This document shows positions 18,529 to 28,817 of a stretch of 28,817 nt of DNA, piece after piece. Within the stretch, counting starts at the first letter, position 1, and every line of letters starts with the position of its first letter. Below the pieces are notes generated by a model. That model had not been told where the DNA came from. It did not search any database and worked only from the letters and a program-made list of their open reading frames with translations. Made by a program: the position numbers and the translations under genes. This stretch comes from Priapulus caudatus (lineage: Eukaryota > Priapulida > Priapulimorpha > Priapulimorphida > Priapulidae), in the NCBI RefSeq assembly GCF_000485595.1, contig NW_014577928.1, forward strand, positions 27,708 through 56,524, read 5' to 3'.

Positions 18529-21271
18529 ACATCTTAACATTGCTGTGAAAGCGTACATAGGACTACGGTGGAACACATTTAACTGTTTTTTCTAATAGTT
18601 TAGAATGTAAATATCTACATTGATAAAGTTATTACAAGACAACCTTGACACAAGGTCATTCATGGTACAAGCAATTTCCAGGCTAGCACGCTGCTTTACT
18701 ATTGCACTCATGTCAACTAACCTCATCCTCAGGATTTTAGGTAGACCATTATTGCCATTATGGACTTTCCATTGTATATTAACTTTACAAGCATGGTTTT
18801 TACTTGCTGCAGGTTTTGATGACATGGGTCGTGCTTTTCACGAAATCTAACATTCCACAGAAAAAAAAGACACAGATCAAACATCAGTCAAAACTGCCGA
18901 TCTTGGATATCCTCAATTTTGCTAAGAAAAAATGCCAGGTTACAGCCTGTACTCCATGTGTTACCTAACGGTAACTACCCATGACATCAAACCTGCGAAT
19001 AATCGCATGTTGTGCATATGTTACCTCTGCTGCCGGGTGAAGAGGCAGCAAGCTACAGGGCTCCCATGTTGCACGTGTTACTTCTGCATGAGTAGGCGAG
19101 GAGGCAGCGTGCTACAGCTTGTGGTCCATGTGTGAGTCAGCGACCGTGACGCCAGACACCATTCTGCAGAGCCAGTGTCCTGCGCCGCGCACCATTCTCT
19201 GCGGTATCGCACATGGCTGCAGCTTGGCCAGCACCGAACCAAACTGCTTGACGTAGTCCGTGTGATGGAGTTAAGGAAAACGTCAAGACCACGGTATCTA
19301 TTAGAACACGGCTTCATGGCAGTCCTGTTATTTTAACACATCAAAGGTGCTCCGAAGTTTTTGCTAATAAGCCCTGTCACACTGCTGTGGATGTTTATAA
19401 TGCAGGCATGAGAACAGGTTGAGATGTTTTTGGAGGGAATATTTCAATTTGTGCCGAAAGCACGATAGCAGGAGCTGCTGGGGGAACTCCTTTCCTGCTA
19501 GTGGGGTCTTCCAGGGGCATGCCTCCAGGGAATTTTTTAAATTTGGAAGTGCAGATAGACCATTTCCATGCATCCTGGGGGAAATTATAAGTCCATTCTG
19601 TTCTTAGTAAAATTCAATTTCATGACTAACAATTCAAAATTTCAATGTTTCATGTGGAGGCTAACTTATTTTGTCAAGGTTTACCACGATCTCGACGGTA
19701 TGACAGCACATTCGCTACCGTTAAATATACAACACAGACGCCAACTGTGAGTCTTCTAGAGAATAGGGTAAATGTTGACAACTTTACCATGTTTACCATA
19801 ATCTCAATCTGAGCGTGATGGGAATCTGACACCGTCGCTTAAACCATTGTCCCCGAGTTTTCGTACCCGTCAGAATTGGGTAAAACCCTTTACATTACAA
19901 AGATACACCATGATGTTTATCTGGAGTTCCGCTACTTCTGTGTGAAATTTGACGTACTTTTCCTGACTTCATGAAGTTTAAATGAAAAATGATAGCCATT
20001 TTGACAAGAAAATACACCCAAATCAAATCCTTAAATCTTTATTCCTTTTTTTGCATCAATCTCAAGAATGACCAAAATGAAAACCAAAACCAGGAAATCC
20101 ACGAATCTGTGGAAAATTCTAATGCCTGATAATGTAATGATGAAGTTAAATTTAAATTGTGAATTTAATATCCAGCTGTACTTCGGAATACTTTTAACCC
20201 CACCACCATCAACAAGCACGTTTGTAACTGGAATGCAATCTTCCACAAATTAGATCACCGTCATTATTCGTAACGTAGTGTGGCTGTTGACGCTCAAAGG
20301 ATATATGAAGCTCCAGGGAGGCTGCCCACCATTGATGTACAGTGCGTAACTGAATCCGTCTTTGGAAACTCCCTGCAGAACAGTAAGTTACGAGAATAAA
20401 CATTTAGGGCATTTGAGCAATAACTGAACTCTTCTATGTACCAGTTAGTCACACGATCACCTGACAAGCACGCGTGTAGCGAATGCCTGGACCGCCGCTA
20501 CAAGATGAAGATTGCCTATCACAACCCCACGTGGCTCAGTGCACCAGATAGCATGCGTATTTGCGTAAAATACGCATTGGAAAAACCTATTTACGCGTGC
20601 ATGTTCAAAACAGTACAATTCTTTTCAAAGTATGCGTACTGTTTGCTTTCACTTTCGGAACCTAACTGGTTCTAGACAGGCGACAGTTGTAAGTCATTTC
20701 CGGGAAACAAACTTTATTGTTCGAAAATCACTCGGCATTTTCCGTAATCGCAATCATGAAAATGAACGAGTGTTCCATTGGAATTAGTTCGTATGTAGTA
20801 AGCAAGCCAATTTTTCATTGGGCGACTAAGCATGTATGGTTAGCCATCGTACCTACAAATAATTATTCACTGCCGTAAAATTATAACCCTTTTAGCAAAT
20901 GATAAGCCTTGTTACACGTCACACATTTGGCATAAGCATGAGCAGCCAATCAGAATACACTACAGTTCTAAATATCCTGCAGCGTTTCTGAGCAATAATT
21001 TTGCAATAAACCCTTTAAGGACCTAAATCATGAAAACTTTTTGAATGAGTTTTTCTAAAGTTTTCTAATATATTTGTTTACTGCATGTATGCAACATGTG
21101 GCTTGTATCTGAATTTTATTTGTCTACTAACCAACACCAGCAAAAAGTGTACCAGAAACAAACAATTTGAACACAACAACACGACATACCTGTATAGAGT
21201 AGTAGTAGGGCAAGTAGCAATGTTGAGTGAAGTAACGTCTCTCGTAGAAACGAATTGCCGTCTTGTTCGTG
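18529..21271. other. Gene-free 2.7 kb stretch
   Basis: Several short open frames exist on both strands, none with recognisable domains or convincing splice borders. Two degenerate ~50 bp units around 19017-19120 share TGTTACYTCTGC and a GAGGCAGC-GCTACAG block. CACCATTCTGCAGAGC and CACCATTCTCTGCGG are repeated at 19158 and 19190. A perfect palindrome lies at 20553-20577. Confidence 0.35.
20553..20577. repeat. Perfect 10 bp stem-loop
   Basis: ATGCGTATTT (20553-20562) and AAATACGCAT (20568-20577) are exact inverses around a five-base loop. TACGCAT/ATGCGTA fragments recur nearby, for example ATGCGTAC at 20632. No associated gene is evident. Confidence 0.6.
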
Positions 21272-21617
21272 CAGAGCACATGCAAATAGATCGCTTTACA
21301 GTTTGAACGTTCGGGACTAGACAGGTAGGAGATGAGATTGTCGAGCAATAGGGAAGCTGAAAATCCAACAGAAAAATAGTCAGGTTCTGCGTAGCCACCA
21401 AGTGTAAATAACAAAGCCAGGCATGGATCATCGCGAGTAAATATTCTCAAAGAAGTTTCACATGTATTTTCTTGCGTTTTGGAGCAATTGTCGCTAACTA
21501 GTACAGTAAAACTCGCGTAAGTCGACATCGTCTAAGTCGTCAATTCGCGTAAATCAACAAGGAAGTCAAAGTCCCGATTCGCTCTCATAGTAAATCCATT
21601 GGAATAGCCCCGCCTAA

Positions 21618-22283
21618 AGCCGGGCGCACACATGGCGACAATGCAACCATCTGTCAGCAACATACCACTGTATGAACTGTACGTGACCTGTTCAAAATGG
21701 AAGCGCCCATTGACACCACGATAGCCATTCTTCAAGTTATTGGAATATATTTAATAATTATGCGTCGGCGTCGTCGACTGACAGCAGCGAGAGAGAGACG
21801 TACGTGGGTGCTGCGACGTGATTCGCGTGGTGTTTTTAATAATTTAGTAAGAGAACTGGAGCTTGAAGATTCAGTGACGTACCAGCGTTATTTTAGAATG
21901 AAAAAAGAACATTTCAATGCAATTCTGACACTGGTAGGGGCAAGGATAAGCAAGAAGAACACAGTTATGCAGAAATCCATTGCACCAAACGAACGTTTAG
22001 CATGTGGAAAACGAACGTGGGCGCTGCCATATTTGATCGCGTGCTTCAAATCATGCATTTGATTGGTTAATCCAAAAACTGTTGCCTGAATCTGTCGCCT
22101 GGTCAGCGCACACGTAGCGATTGTTCAGCGACTTGGCAATAAATATCAAACGTGTTTGATATTCCAGCGACGAGTTTCTGGCGTCAAAATCGCCATTGCC
22201 GTGCAGCGCACACGTGGGTGGCGATTTCTCGGCAATTTTGTTGCCAGTAGTGTCGATAAAAATCGCCACGTGTGCGCTGGGCT
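21618..22283 (+). mobile_element. PIF/Harbinger element, internally deleted, 666 bp
   Basis: The ends AGCCGGGCGCACACATGGCG and the inverse of CGCCACGTGTGCGCTGGGCT agree at about 17 of 20 positions. TAA flanks both sides (21615-21617 and 22284-22286). Subterminal repeats GCGCACACGT recur at 22108 and 22206. It keeps the first ~100 codons of a Harbinger-type transposase and has lost the catalytic part. It is inserted in the left part of the pogo-like element. Confidence 0.8.
21697..22062 (+). pseudogene. N-terminal remnant of a PIF/Harbinger (HARBI1-like) transposase
   Basis: The 121-codon frame starts at an ATG 79 bp inside the element. After an Arg-rich segment (IIMRRRRRLTAARERRTW) it has the family's typical N-terminal order: FNNLVRELELEDSVTYQRYF, RMKKEHFNAILTLVG, ARISKKNTVMQKSIAPNERL. 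This region precedes the DDE nuclease domain in HARBI1-like proteins, which are usually about 350-400 residues long. After NERLA the frame runs into non-homologous sequence and stops, so all catalytic Asp/Glu residues are missing. The intact reading frame suggests a fairly young deletion derivative. The copy in unit 2 (25430-25600) is disrupted by many indels. Confidence 0.8.
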
Positions 22284-22480
22284 TAAGTCGACATTTACAA
22301 GTCGTCATTATGTACAAGTCGACGCCCTCAGACAGGTCCCATGTAATACAAACAACAGTAATTTTTTAAGTCGACATCGGAAATGCCGGTTGCGCAGTGT
22401 AGGGTCTAGGGAATACACGCGCTGGCTGTCGCAGACGGATTGTTTGAATCGCATTGTTCGCTTGGACGCATTGTATTTTT

Positions 22481-23373
22481 AGCTCATCTGACATAGTCAG
22501 ATGCAGCTTGTAGAATCGCATGATCGTCCGTCCGTCCGTCCGTCCGTCCGTGCGTCCGTCCGGGCGTCAACAGTTGGGCACAAATCTTAACCGCTCGACG
22601 TACGGTCACGATATTCGGGTCGTTGGGGGGGATTGTCAAAAAACGAGCTTGGGAGTGTGCGAGGCCTGGGGGGTCATAAGGTCAAAGGTCAAAGGTGTAA
22701 AAGAAGGGGGAGAGCATTCACTCCTAAAATTAAGGTATAGTTGATGAATGCAGAATTGCGGCATACAAAATCCTATAAGCGGCTCGCCTAGGCTCGTGCT
22801 AGTCCGGTGTTATATGCAATGCATGGTAGGAAAGCCATCACTGTGCACGACAATTGGATGGTCACGTCAAAGGTGCATGGGCACAGGGCAGATTTGATTA
22901 GACATTGTTTCTTGAGGACATGGTTCTGACGGAGCGATGAAATAACTTTTTTGTTTCAGCCGGTGGACTACGCCATTTTAATGGCTTGTATGTGAAGTAG
23001 GACCAATGAAATGTCCCTTCTGCTGACAGCCCTAAAAGAGGTAAGTGTCTGATAACTTTTGACCGCTCAAGAGGAGGTTTAACATGGATTCTGTGACTGT
23101 TAACAAAAGGAGTGATACTGCTTTTGCTAATTTAAAGAGCCCCTCCCCGCCACCCTCCACCACCGCTCCCACCACCCGGCCCCCCCTCCCCCACCCTCGC
23201 CCCACCCTCACAATCTGCGATAGTGGGCGTGTCCTAACAAATGATGTGTACCAAGCTGCGGTTCTGCATATCTGGCGCCTACAAATGTGGGTACTACGGC
23301 ACTGACTGAAATATTTAAGTTTATAATCGTAGCAACAGACCTCAGATGAGCCCAGACGCTCTGCGGCTCTTGT
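22481..23373 (+). mobile_element. Helentron-like non-autonomous element (copy C), with an empty site in unit 2
   Basis: It begins AGCTCATCTGACATAGTCAG (5' hairpin) after TTTTT, has a (CGTC)n tract at 22525-22566, GGGTCA/AGGTCA repeats at 22671-22691 and a C-rich tract at 23142-23210. It ends CCTCAGATGAG, ACGCTCTGCGG, CTCTTGTT. The same locus in unit 2 (about 26221-26245) reads GCATTGTATTTTT directly joined to CAGCTCCGCAGC, so the element is cleanly absent there. Insertion within a T-run fits the T/T preference known for Helentrons. No protein is encoded. Confidence 0.8.
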
Positions 23374-23786
23374 TTTTCTAGCTCGCAGCTCGCACACCCC
23401 CAGATTCCCCACTGTATACAGTGTATTATATAGTGTATATAGTGTATGCAGCCCAATGCAGGGTGCGAAATTATCGCGAGTCCGGATCGAGTCAAATATT
23501 CCCTGATTTACTGTTGGAATCCCTGATTTGACATATGCAGGAGTCCGTGCGACTCCCTGAAAATTAATTCTGCTATACAGTACTAACCAGTTCGTTCCAG
23601 AGCACAGCCTCGCGGAATTACCGTATTTTTTTCAGCAAGTGTTCCAAGAAAATTCGGCAGACGTGCACCGCAAATGTCCTGCTACGCAATGCAGCTAATA
23701 CAATGTATACGCGTTTTTCGTCAGTTTCGTAAGTCACCACAAATATTCTGGTCCCAAAAGTGTCGACTTATGCGAGTTTTATTGTA

Positions 23787-24872
23787 TCGCTGAAAAATAT
23801 GCCTCCATAGATGTGACAATGTGCCCAAAAGCCTCTGAATCAAGCCTCTGAATCAGCCTCTGAGTTTGAATACAATTTACAGCAATTCTAAGATCGGTAA
23901 ATAATAATGGTACGAAATAAGCTCAATAACATATACATTTTATTTATGTCCAAATTTAAAGTGAAAATTCGGTAAAAACGAAGGAAAATATGCATGTCAA
24001 ACTCCTTTAAGACTATCTACCTCTCCTGATATCATAAGTCCACAACGTTTATGAATTATTAAATCAGGATTCATAGCTAATGAACATTATAAAAAACATG
24101 CAATTTTATCATTGTTGTCATTACTGTTGTGTATTTCAATTCATACCACTATGGTTTAATATATATTGCACAAAAAATATTCAAAAGCATTAAAATGCTT
24201 ACCAATGCCATGTCTTCTGTAATCTTTAACAACACCAAGGCTTAGTATGTATGCTACCTGAGTGCCACTTGGGAAACTATTTGCTAATAGATCCTGATCC
24301 TAAACATTAAAACAATCTATAGCAAGTTTTTTTTAAATAAGATCTGTAATTTAAACAGTACCTGTTTTTTTCAGCTCTACAGAATATATGAAAACATGTA
24401 ATTTTCATTCAATTCCCTGAAGACCTGCATGGGGCTCGTTGTCAGAAACAAAATTAGTTAGTCTTAACATTACCTTGAACTTGTAAACCGTTGACAGAAA
24501 CATCGTAAAGTTACGAGAATGAAAAATCCCAGCAAATTTCCTCTTAACGTTACGAGAGCCCAGACCCTCTTATAACTTTAAGATTAAGATGAAAATAATG
24601 TATTTACACAAAGAATTCTCGTAGGTAGAGGATTGCAGTGATGATGAGATTGCTGTTTGTCATGATTGTGTAAACCCAAACAAGAGATTTAATTCATGTA
24701 GATTCGTTTTATTTAGGAAACGTAGCTGAGCAGAACACGAGATTACAAACCGCCATGCCGAACCCCCGTAGCTCCCCCTGGCTCTCAAATATCTAACTAA
24801 AAGATAGACTCTCCTACAGGGCGCTACCGTCATTAATCATTATGACATCTCCTTTCCTTTGAGATAAACATG
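23787..24872. other. AT-rich gene-free tail of unit 1
   Basis: It contains short local repeats (GCCTCTGAATCA twice at 23831-23857) and CGTTACGAGA-type repeats near 24490-24555. No exon, RNA gene or element end is recognised. It is duplicated at about 26695-27925. Confidence 0.35.
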
Positions 24873-25152
24873 CGAGCACATGCAAACTAGCGACCTCGCT
24901 TTACAGTGTTGAACCGTTCGGGCACTAGACCAGGTAGGGAGATGAAAGATTGTCGAGCCCAATACGGCAAGGCTGAAGGAATCCAACCACGAACAAATAG
25001 TCAGTTTCTGGGTAGCTCACCAAGTGTAAATTAACACAAGCCAGGCATGGATCATCGCGAGTGGCCCCCCCCCCGCCCGGTAAAATACTTCCTTCAAAGA
25101 AGTTTCACTGTATTTTCTTCGCTTTGCGAGCAATGCTCGGCGGAAACTAGTA

Positions 25153-26678
25153 CCGCACGTAAAACTCCGCGCTAAGTCGGACATCCGCTCTAAGTCGTCA
25201 ACTTCGCGGCGCGTAAGTCAACATGGACAGTCAACAAGTCCGCCGATTCGCCTCTCATAGTTAGTTCATTGAATGAGCCGCCTAAAAGCCGGGCGCACAC
25301 CATGGCGACAACTGCCACCCATCCTGCTCAGCAACATACCATGTATGTACAACTGTACCGTGACCCGTTCAAAATGGAAGCGCCATTGACACACATAGCC
25401 ATTCTTTCAAGTTTATTTGGATAGATCAATAGTATGCGTCGGCTGTCCGTCGGACCGGCACAGCAGCGAGAGCAAACGGTACGGTGGCTGCTGCGAACGT
25501 GACCTTCGCGTGGTGTTTGTAATAAATCTGTAGTAACGCAGAACTGGAGCCTGTTGAAGATCCAGTACCGTTTACAGCGTTATTATTAGAATGAAAAAAA
25601 AGAACATTTCAATGCAACTTCTGCACCTGGAGGGCACAGGAATATAAGCAAGAAGAGCACAAGTTATGCGACAATCATTTGCACCAAACGAAACGTTTAG
25701 CATGGTGGAAAACGAACGGTGGGCGCTGCCATATTGATCGCTGATGCTTCAAATCATGCATTGGATTGGCTTAATCCAAAAAACTCGGTTGCCTCGCAAT
25801 CTGTCGCCTGGTCACGCACACGTACGATGTTCAGCGACCTTGGCAATAAATATCAAACGTGTTGCGATATCAATCCAGCGATGTAGTTTCTGGCCGTCAA
25901 AAGTCGCCACTTGCGCTCGCTGCAGCGCACACGTCGCGCGATTTGCTCGGCGATTTTTTGCTCAGGCCAACAAAATCGCCAGTCAGTGTCGATAAATAAT
26001 CGCCCACGTTGTGCGCTGGGCTTAAGTCGACATTTACAACGTCGTCATTATGTACAATCGACGCCCTCGACACAGTCCATCGTAATTACAAACAACAGTA
26101 TTTTTGAAGTCGACAATCGGAAATGCGGTGCTTGCCGCGAGTCCTGCTAGGGTCTAGGGAATACATGCGCTAGCGCTGTCGCAGACGCGATCTGTTTGAA
26201 TCGCATTGTCTCGCTGACGCATTGTATTTTTCCAGCTCCGCAGCATCCGCACACCCCCAGAGTCCCCACTGCGTATACAGTGTATTATATAGTGTACTAT
26301 GAGGTGTATGCAGCAACTTTGACAGGGCGTGCCGAAATTAACGCGAGTCCGGCTCGAGTGTGTCCCTGTGATTTACTGTTGGCAATCCTGATTTGGACAT
26401 ATGCAGGAGTCGTGCGACTCCCTGAAATTAATTCTGGTATGACAGTATAACCAGCTTCGTTCCAGAGCACCTCGGTCCTCGCGGATACCTCGAATTTCTT
26501 GTTCCAGCAAGTGCGCTTGTTTCCGCTTCCAAGAAATTCGGCAGACGGTGCCCACGCACAAATCGTCCTGTACGCAAGGCAGCTAATACAATGGATACGC
26601 GTTTTCGTCCAGTTTCGTACACTCACACAAAAGCTATCTCCGGTCCCAAAAGTCTCGACTTTATGCGGAGTTTTACGT
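25153..26678. mobile_element. pogo/Tigger-like element, copy in unit 2
   Basis: It is the counterpart of 21504-23784. The left end TAAAACTCCGCGCTAAGTCG and the right end CTCGACTTTATGCGGAG are recognisable but carry extra bases. It contains the Harbinger copy at 25287-26022 and lacks the Helentron-like insertion. End coordinates are approximate. Confidence 0.65.
25287..26022 (+). mobile_element. PIF/Harbinger element, copy in unit 2
   Basis: The left end AGCCGGGCGCACACCATGGC and right end TTGTGCGCTGGGCT are flanked by TAA (25283-25285, 26023-26025), in the same position within the pogo-like element as in unit 1. The transposase remnant is frameshifted repeatedly: CGTCGGCTGTCCGTCGGAC replaces the regular CGTCGGCGTCGTCGAC. 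Confidence 0.65.
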
Positions 26679-27925
26679 GGATCGCCTAAAAAATATGCCT
26701 CCCATAGAATGAGACAATGTGCCGCAAAAGGCCTCTGAATCAAGCCTCTGACATCAGCCTCTGAGTCTTGAATACAATTCCAGCAGCACATTCCTAGATC
26801 CGCGTAAATAAGAATGGCTACGAAATAACGCTCGAATAACATATACATTTTATTGAGGTCAAACTTAAAGTGAAAACTTCGGCTCCCGTACAAACGAAGG
26901 ACAACACTGATGCAGTGTCAAACTCCCTTTAAGCTATCTACCTCTCCTGACTATCACTACGTCCATCTAACGTTTATCGAATTATAAAAACGTGGACTCA
27001 GCGAGCATAGCTACCGAGAACATTATTACAAAAACGATGCCAACTTTTATCATTGGTGTTCATTACGTCGTGTATTTCAAATTCATTACCACTATGGTTT
27101 AATATACCTATTGCACAAAGAATATTCAAAGCAACATAAAATGCCGCCCTTACCAATGCCACTGTCTTCTGTCATCTCTTAACTAACAGAAGCCGCTTAG
27201 TATGTATGCTACCTTCGAGTGCTCACTTGGGAAAAACTATTTGCTAATACGATCCTGCCACTCAAACATATAACAAGCGATGCCAAGTCTTTTTTTAAAA
27301 TAAGGATCGTAATTTAAACAGACTGTTTTTTTCAGCTGTACAGAATAGTATGAAAACATGTAATTTTCATGTCAAATTCCCGTGAAGACCGGCCCATGGG
27401 GCTCGATGTCTCAGAAACAAAATTAGTTAGTCTTAACACTAACCTTCGTTGCTTGACTAAACCGTATGACAGACACACACTCGTAACGTTCGCAGAGAAT
27501 TGGAAACAATCCCACGCAATTCCTTCTGACGCTTACCGCCGAGCCTCAGACCCCCTCTTCTAACCTTCTGAACGACTTAGCATGCAAACTAACTGCTTAT
27601 TACACACACAGAATTCTCGTAGGTAGAGGAGTGCCAGTGCATGACTGAGCATCTGCCGCCTCTGTCAGGATGGCTGTAAACCCAAACAACCGAAGATTTA
27701 CAGCTCACGTAGATTCGTTTTATTTAGGAAACGTAGCGCGCCCGAGCAGAACACGGACGATCACAAACGCCCGGCCAGTGGCCCCCGTAACCCCCGTAGC
27801 TCCGCCCTGTGCTCTACAAATATGCTAGCCTAAAAGCATAGACCAGCACTCTCCTAGCCACTGCGCGCGCCGCCGTACCCATCACCTTAATCATTATGAC
27901 ATCTCCTTGCTTTGAGTCCCATAAA

Positions 27926-28817
27926 CTCCGTCATCCTATCAGCGCATGAATGTCTCCTTGCCAACTGACAACACGACGTTAACTTCTTCAACCGATGCTA
28001 ACCCAACACGACACTTAACACTAATTCAGACCAGCCAGGGAGAGGGCGTGGGCGCGCCACGGTGCTCGGACTTCAGATCCCAGGGATTTTCTGCCCTTAC
28101 GCGGCATCCCGCGAGTCGCCCTTAAACCTAACCACTTGTAGCGATCGCTCGATGTGAGAGGTCATCGGTCGCCATAGGTTGCTTGCCCTTGACACCTCAG
28201 ATGGGCGGAAGCGTGTAGCTGCATCTTCCTGCGACTCCCGGACATTGTCTGTCCTGGCAGCAACTGTTGCCCGTAAACCGGTTGTTCTCATAAAACACAC
28301 CGGTTCCTCTCGCTTGCCGCACAACACTACTCGCTTGCTGGTGTGGCTGGAGGTGGCTGGTTTAATTCCTGCCCCCTACCGGTGTCACGTGGCGGTCGTC
28401 CTTGTTATAATTCCGCATTCGTCCATGCCGCTTCCTGAATCCGACCCTGTCAGGATCGCCGTTGTTGTCCGTGCACCCACCACCGATAACTGTCTCCCAC
28501 ACTTGTTCCACCGCCCTTCTCCCCGTCGCTCCAGCTTCCCCGTCCAGCTGCCCAACTGGCCACTGACAGGGTGACCCCGGTCAGTCATCTCGAGCACCTT
28601 TCCTGGCATCTAATACCTCTTTGTACGTGGCTTTAGCTGATTTCGTAAGCCACTGAGCGCCGCATGGCTGCTGCGTATCTGGAACCTTTGGGCAGTAGAT
28701 TACTCGCTCAGTATCGGCCAAGCTGGCTCTCCGTCCCTGCTCAGCCCATTCAGCCCGGAGACACCCGTAGCTGAATTGCGCAGCATGGCTTTATAGTCAA
28801 CATCCACCTCTCTGGAC
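27926..28817. other. Unassigned GC-richer sequence at the window end
   Basis: The composition shifts to GC-rich. Overlapping open frames exist on both strands (plus 28179-28574, minus 28097-28327 and 28385-28609), none with a recognisable domain or clear splice borders. If this end is unpolished like the preceding unit, true frames may be hidden. I do not call a gene. Confidence 0.3.

Larger units (their letters stand above)
21504..23784. mobile_element. pogo/Tigger-like TIR element with TA duplication, carrying two nested insertions
   Basis: Left end CAGTAAAACTCGCGTAAGTC matches the inverse of the right end GACTTATGCGAGTTTTATTG, with three mismatches over 24 bp. TA flanks both sides (21502-21503 and 23785-23786), as expected for Tc1/mariner-pogo elements. 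Inner copies of the motif GTCGACATTTACAAGTCG and GTACAAGTCGACG lie at 22287-22325. Removing the Harbinger insert (~670 bp) and the Helentron-like insert (~895 bp) leaves about 0.72 kb, the size of a non-autonomous element. No pogo transposase is encoded. A second copy is at 25153-26678. Confidence 0.75.
21272..24872 (+). repeat. Tandem segment, unit 1
   Basis: The unit starts GAGCACATGCAAATAG and runs to the TGACATCTCC block near 24840-24872, where the next unit begins GAGCACATGCAAACTAG. It contains the pogo-like, Harbinger and Helentron-like elements plus about 1.1 kb of AT-rich sequence (23787-24872) with no gene seen. Without the Helentron-like insertion its length is about 2.7 kb. Confidence 0.8.
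24873..27925 (+). repeat. Tandem segment, unit 2, indel-rich copy
   Basis: It aligns along its whole length with 21272-24872 apart from the missing Helentron-like insert. It is about 340 bp longer than the insertion-free unit 1 through scattered one- and two-base insertions, mostly C or G, for example GTCGGACATCCGCTC versus GTCGACATCGTC. A C-run (25065-25074) is added as well. Open frames here, including one of 198 codons on the minus strand, are chance products. The pattern suggests unpolished long-read sequence. Confidence 0.8.

Noticed and set aside
26297-26893. 198-codon minus-strand ORF
   Set aside because: It lies in the indel-rich second unit. The same region in unit 1 (about 23395-23970) is not open, so it is an artefact of inserted bases.
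28097-28609. A gene on either strand near the window end
   Set aside because: Open frames overlap on both strands in GC-rich, possibly unpolished sequence, with no recognisable motif or splice borders.

Overview
The window looks like gene-poor, repeat-dense nuclear DNA from an animal, probably an aquatic invertebrate. I cannot name the species. The evidence is an AT-rich background, spliceosomal exon borders, several DNA-transposon families, non-LTR reverse transcriptase debris, a decayed tRNA-Arg copy, and a mobile family beginning AGCTCATCTGA with (CGTC)n and ending CTTGTT that resembles interspersed repeats I associate with bivalves and other marine animals. There is nothing bacterial in it: no operons, no long intact ORFs, no CRISPR. 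Nearly all short ORFs are chance frames or frames through simple repeats.

Layout. 0-5.3 kb: three copies of a Helentron-like non-autonomous family (286-1331 partial, 2027-3243, 4357-5322) surround one convincing but unrecognised coding exon (1508-1921). A tandem pair of ~140 bp repeats lies at 3442-3684. 5.3-11.6 kb: a small foldback repeat (6001-6112), two inverted copies of a TTAA-flanked terminal-inverted-repeat (TIR) element (~6900-8126 and 10534-11132), a 288 bp PIF/Harbinger-type MITE inside the first of them, a tRNA-Arg-like pseudogene (8429-8501), and a 2.15 kb element (9423-11574) whose long TIRs are built of 63-65 bp tandem units. 11.7-14.0 kb: a decayed non-LTR reverse transcriptase enclosed by a near-perfect 44 bp inverted repeat. 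14.6-15.3 kb: two tandem 331 bp units rich in GGATG minisatellite.

15.47-16.53 kb holds the best host-gene candidate, three exons with compatible phases ending in a stop. 17.84-18.53 kb is a large inverted repeat. 21.27-27.9 kb is a tandem pair of the same ~2.7 kb segment. It contains a pogo/Tigger-like element that itself carries a Harbinger element with the start of a transposase gene. Only the first unit also carries a Helentron-like insertion, so the second unit is a natural empty site. The second unit differs by very many scattered single-base insertions, which looks more like unpolished long-read sequence than evolution.

The elements do not form a pathway. The window is a record of nested insertions (Helentron-like and Harbinger inside pogo-like; Harbinger MITE inside a TTAA element; TTAA element inside a Harbinger-type element) around one or two host genes. 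The most interesting signals are the Helentron-like family with its embedded AGGTCA (DR1) arrays, the reverse transcriptase inside inverted repeats, and the empty/filled site pair.
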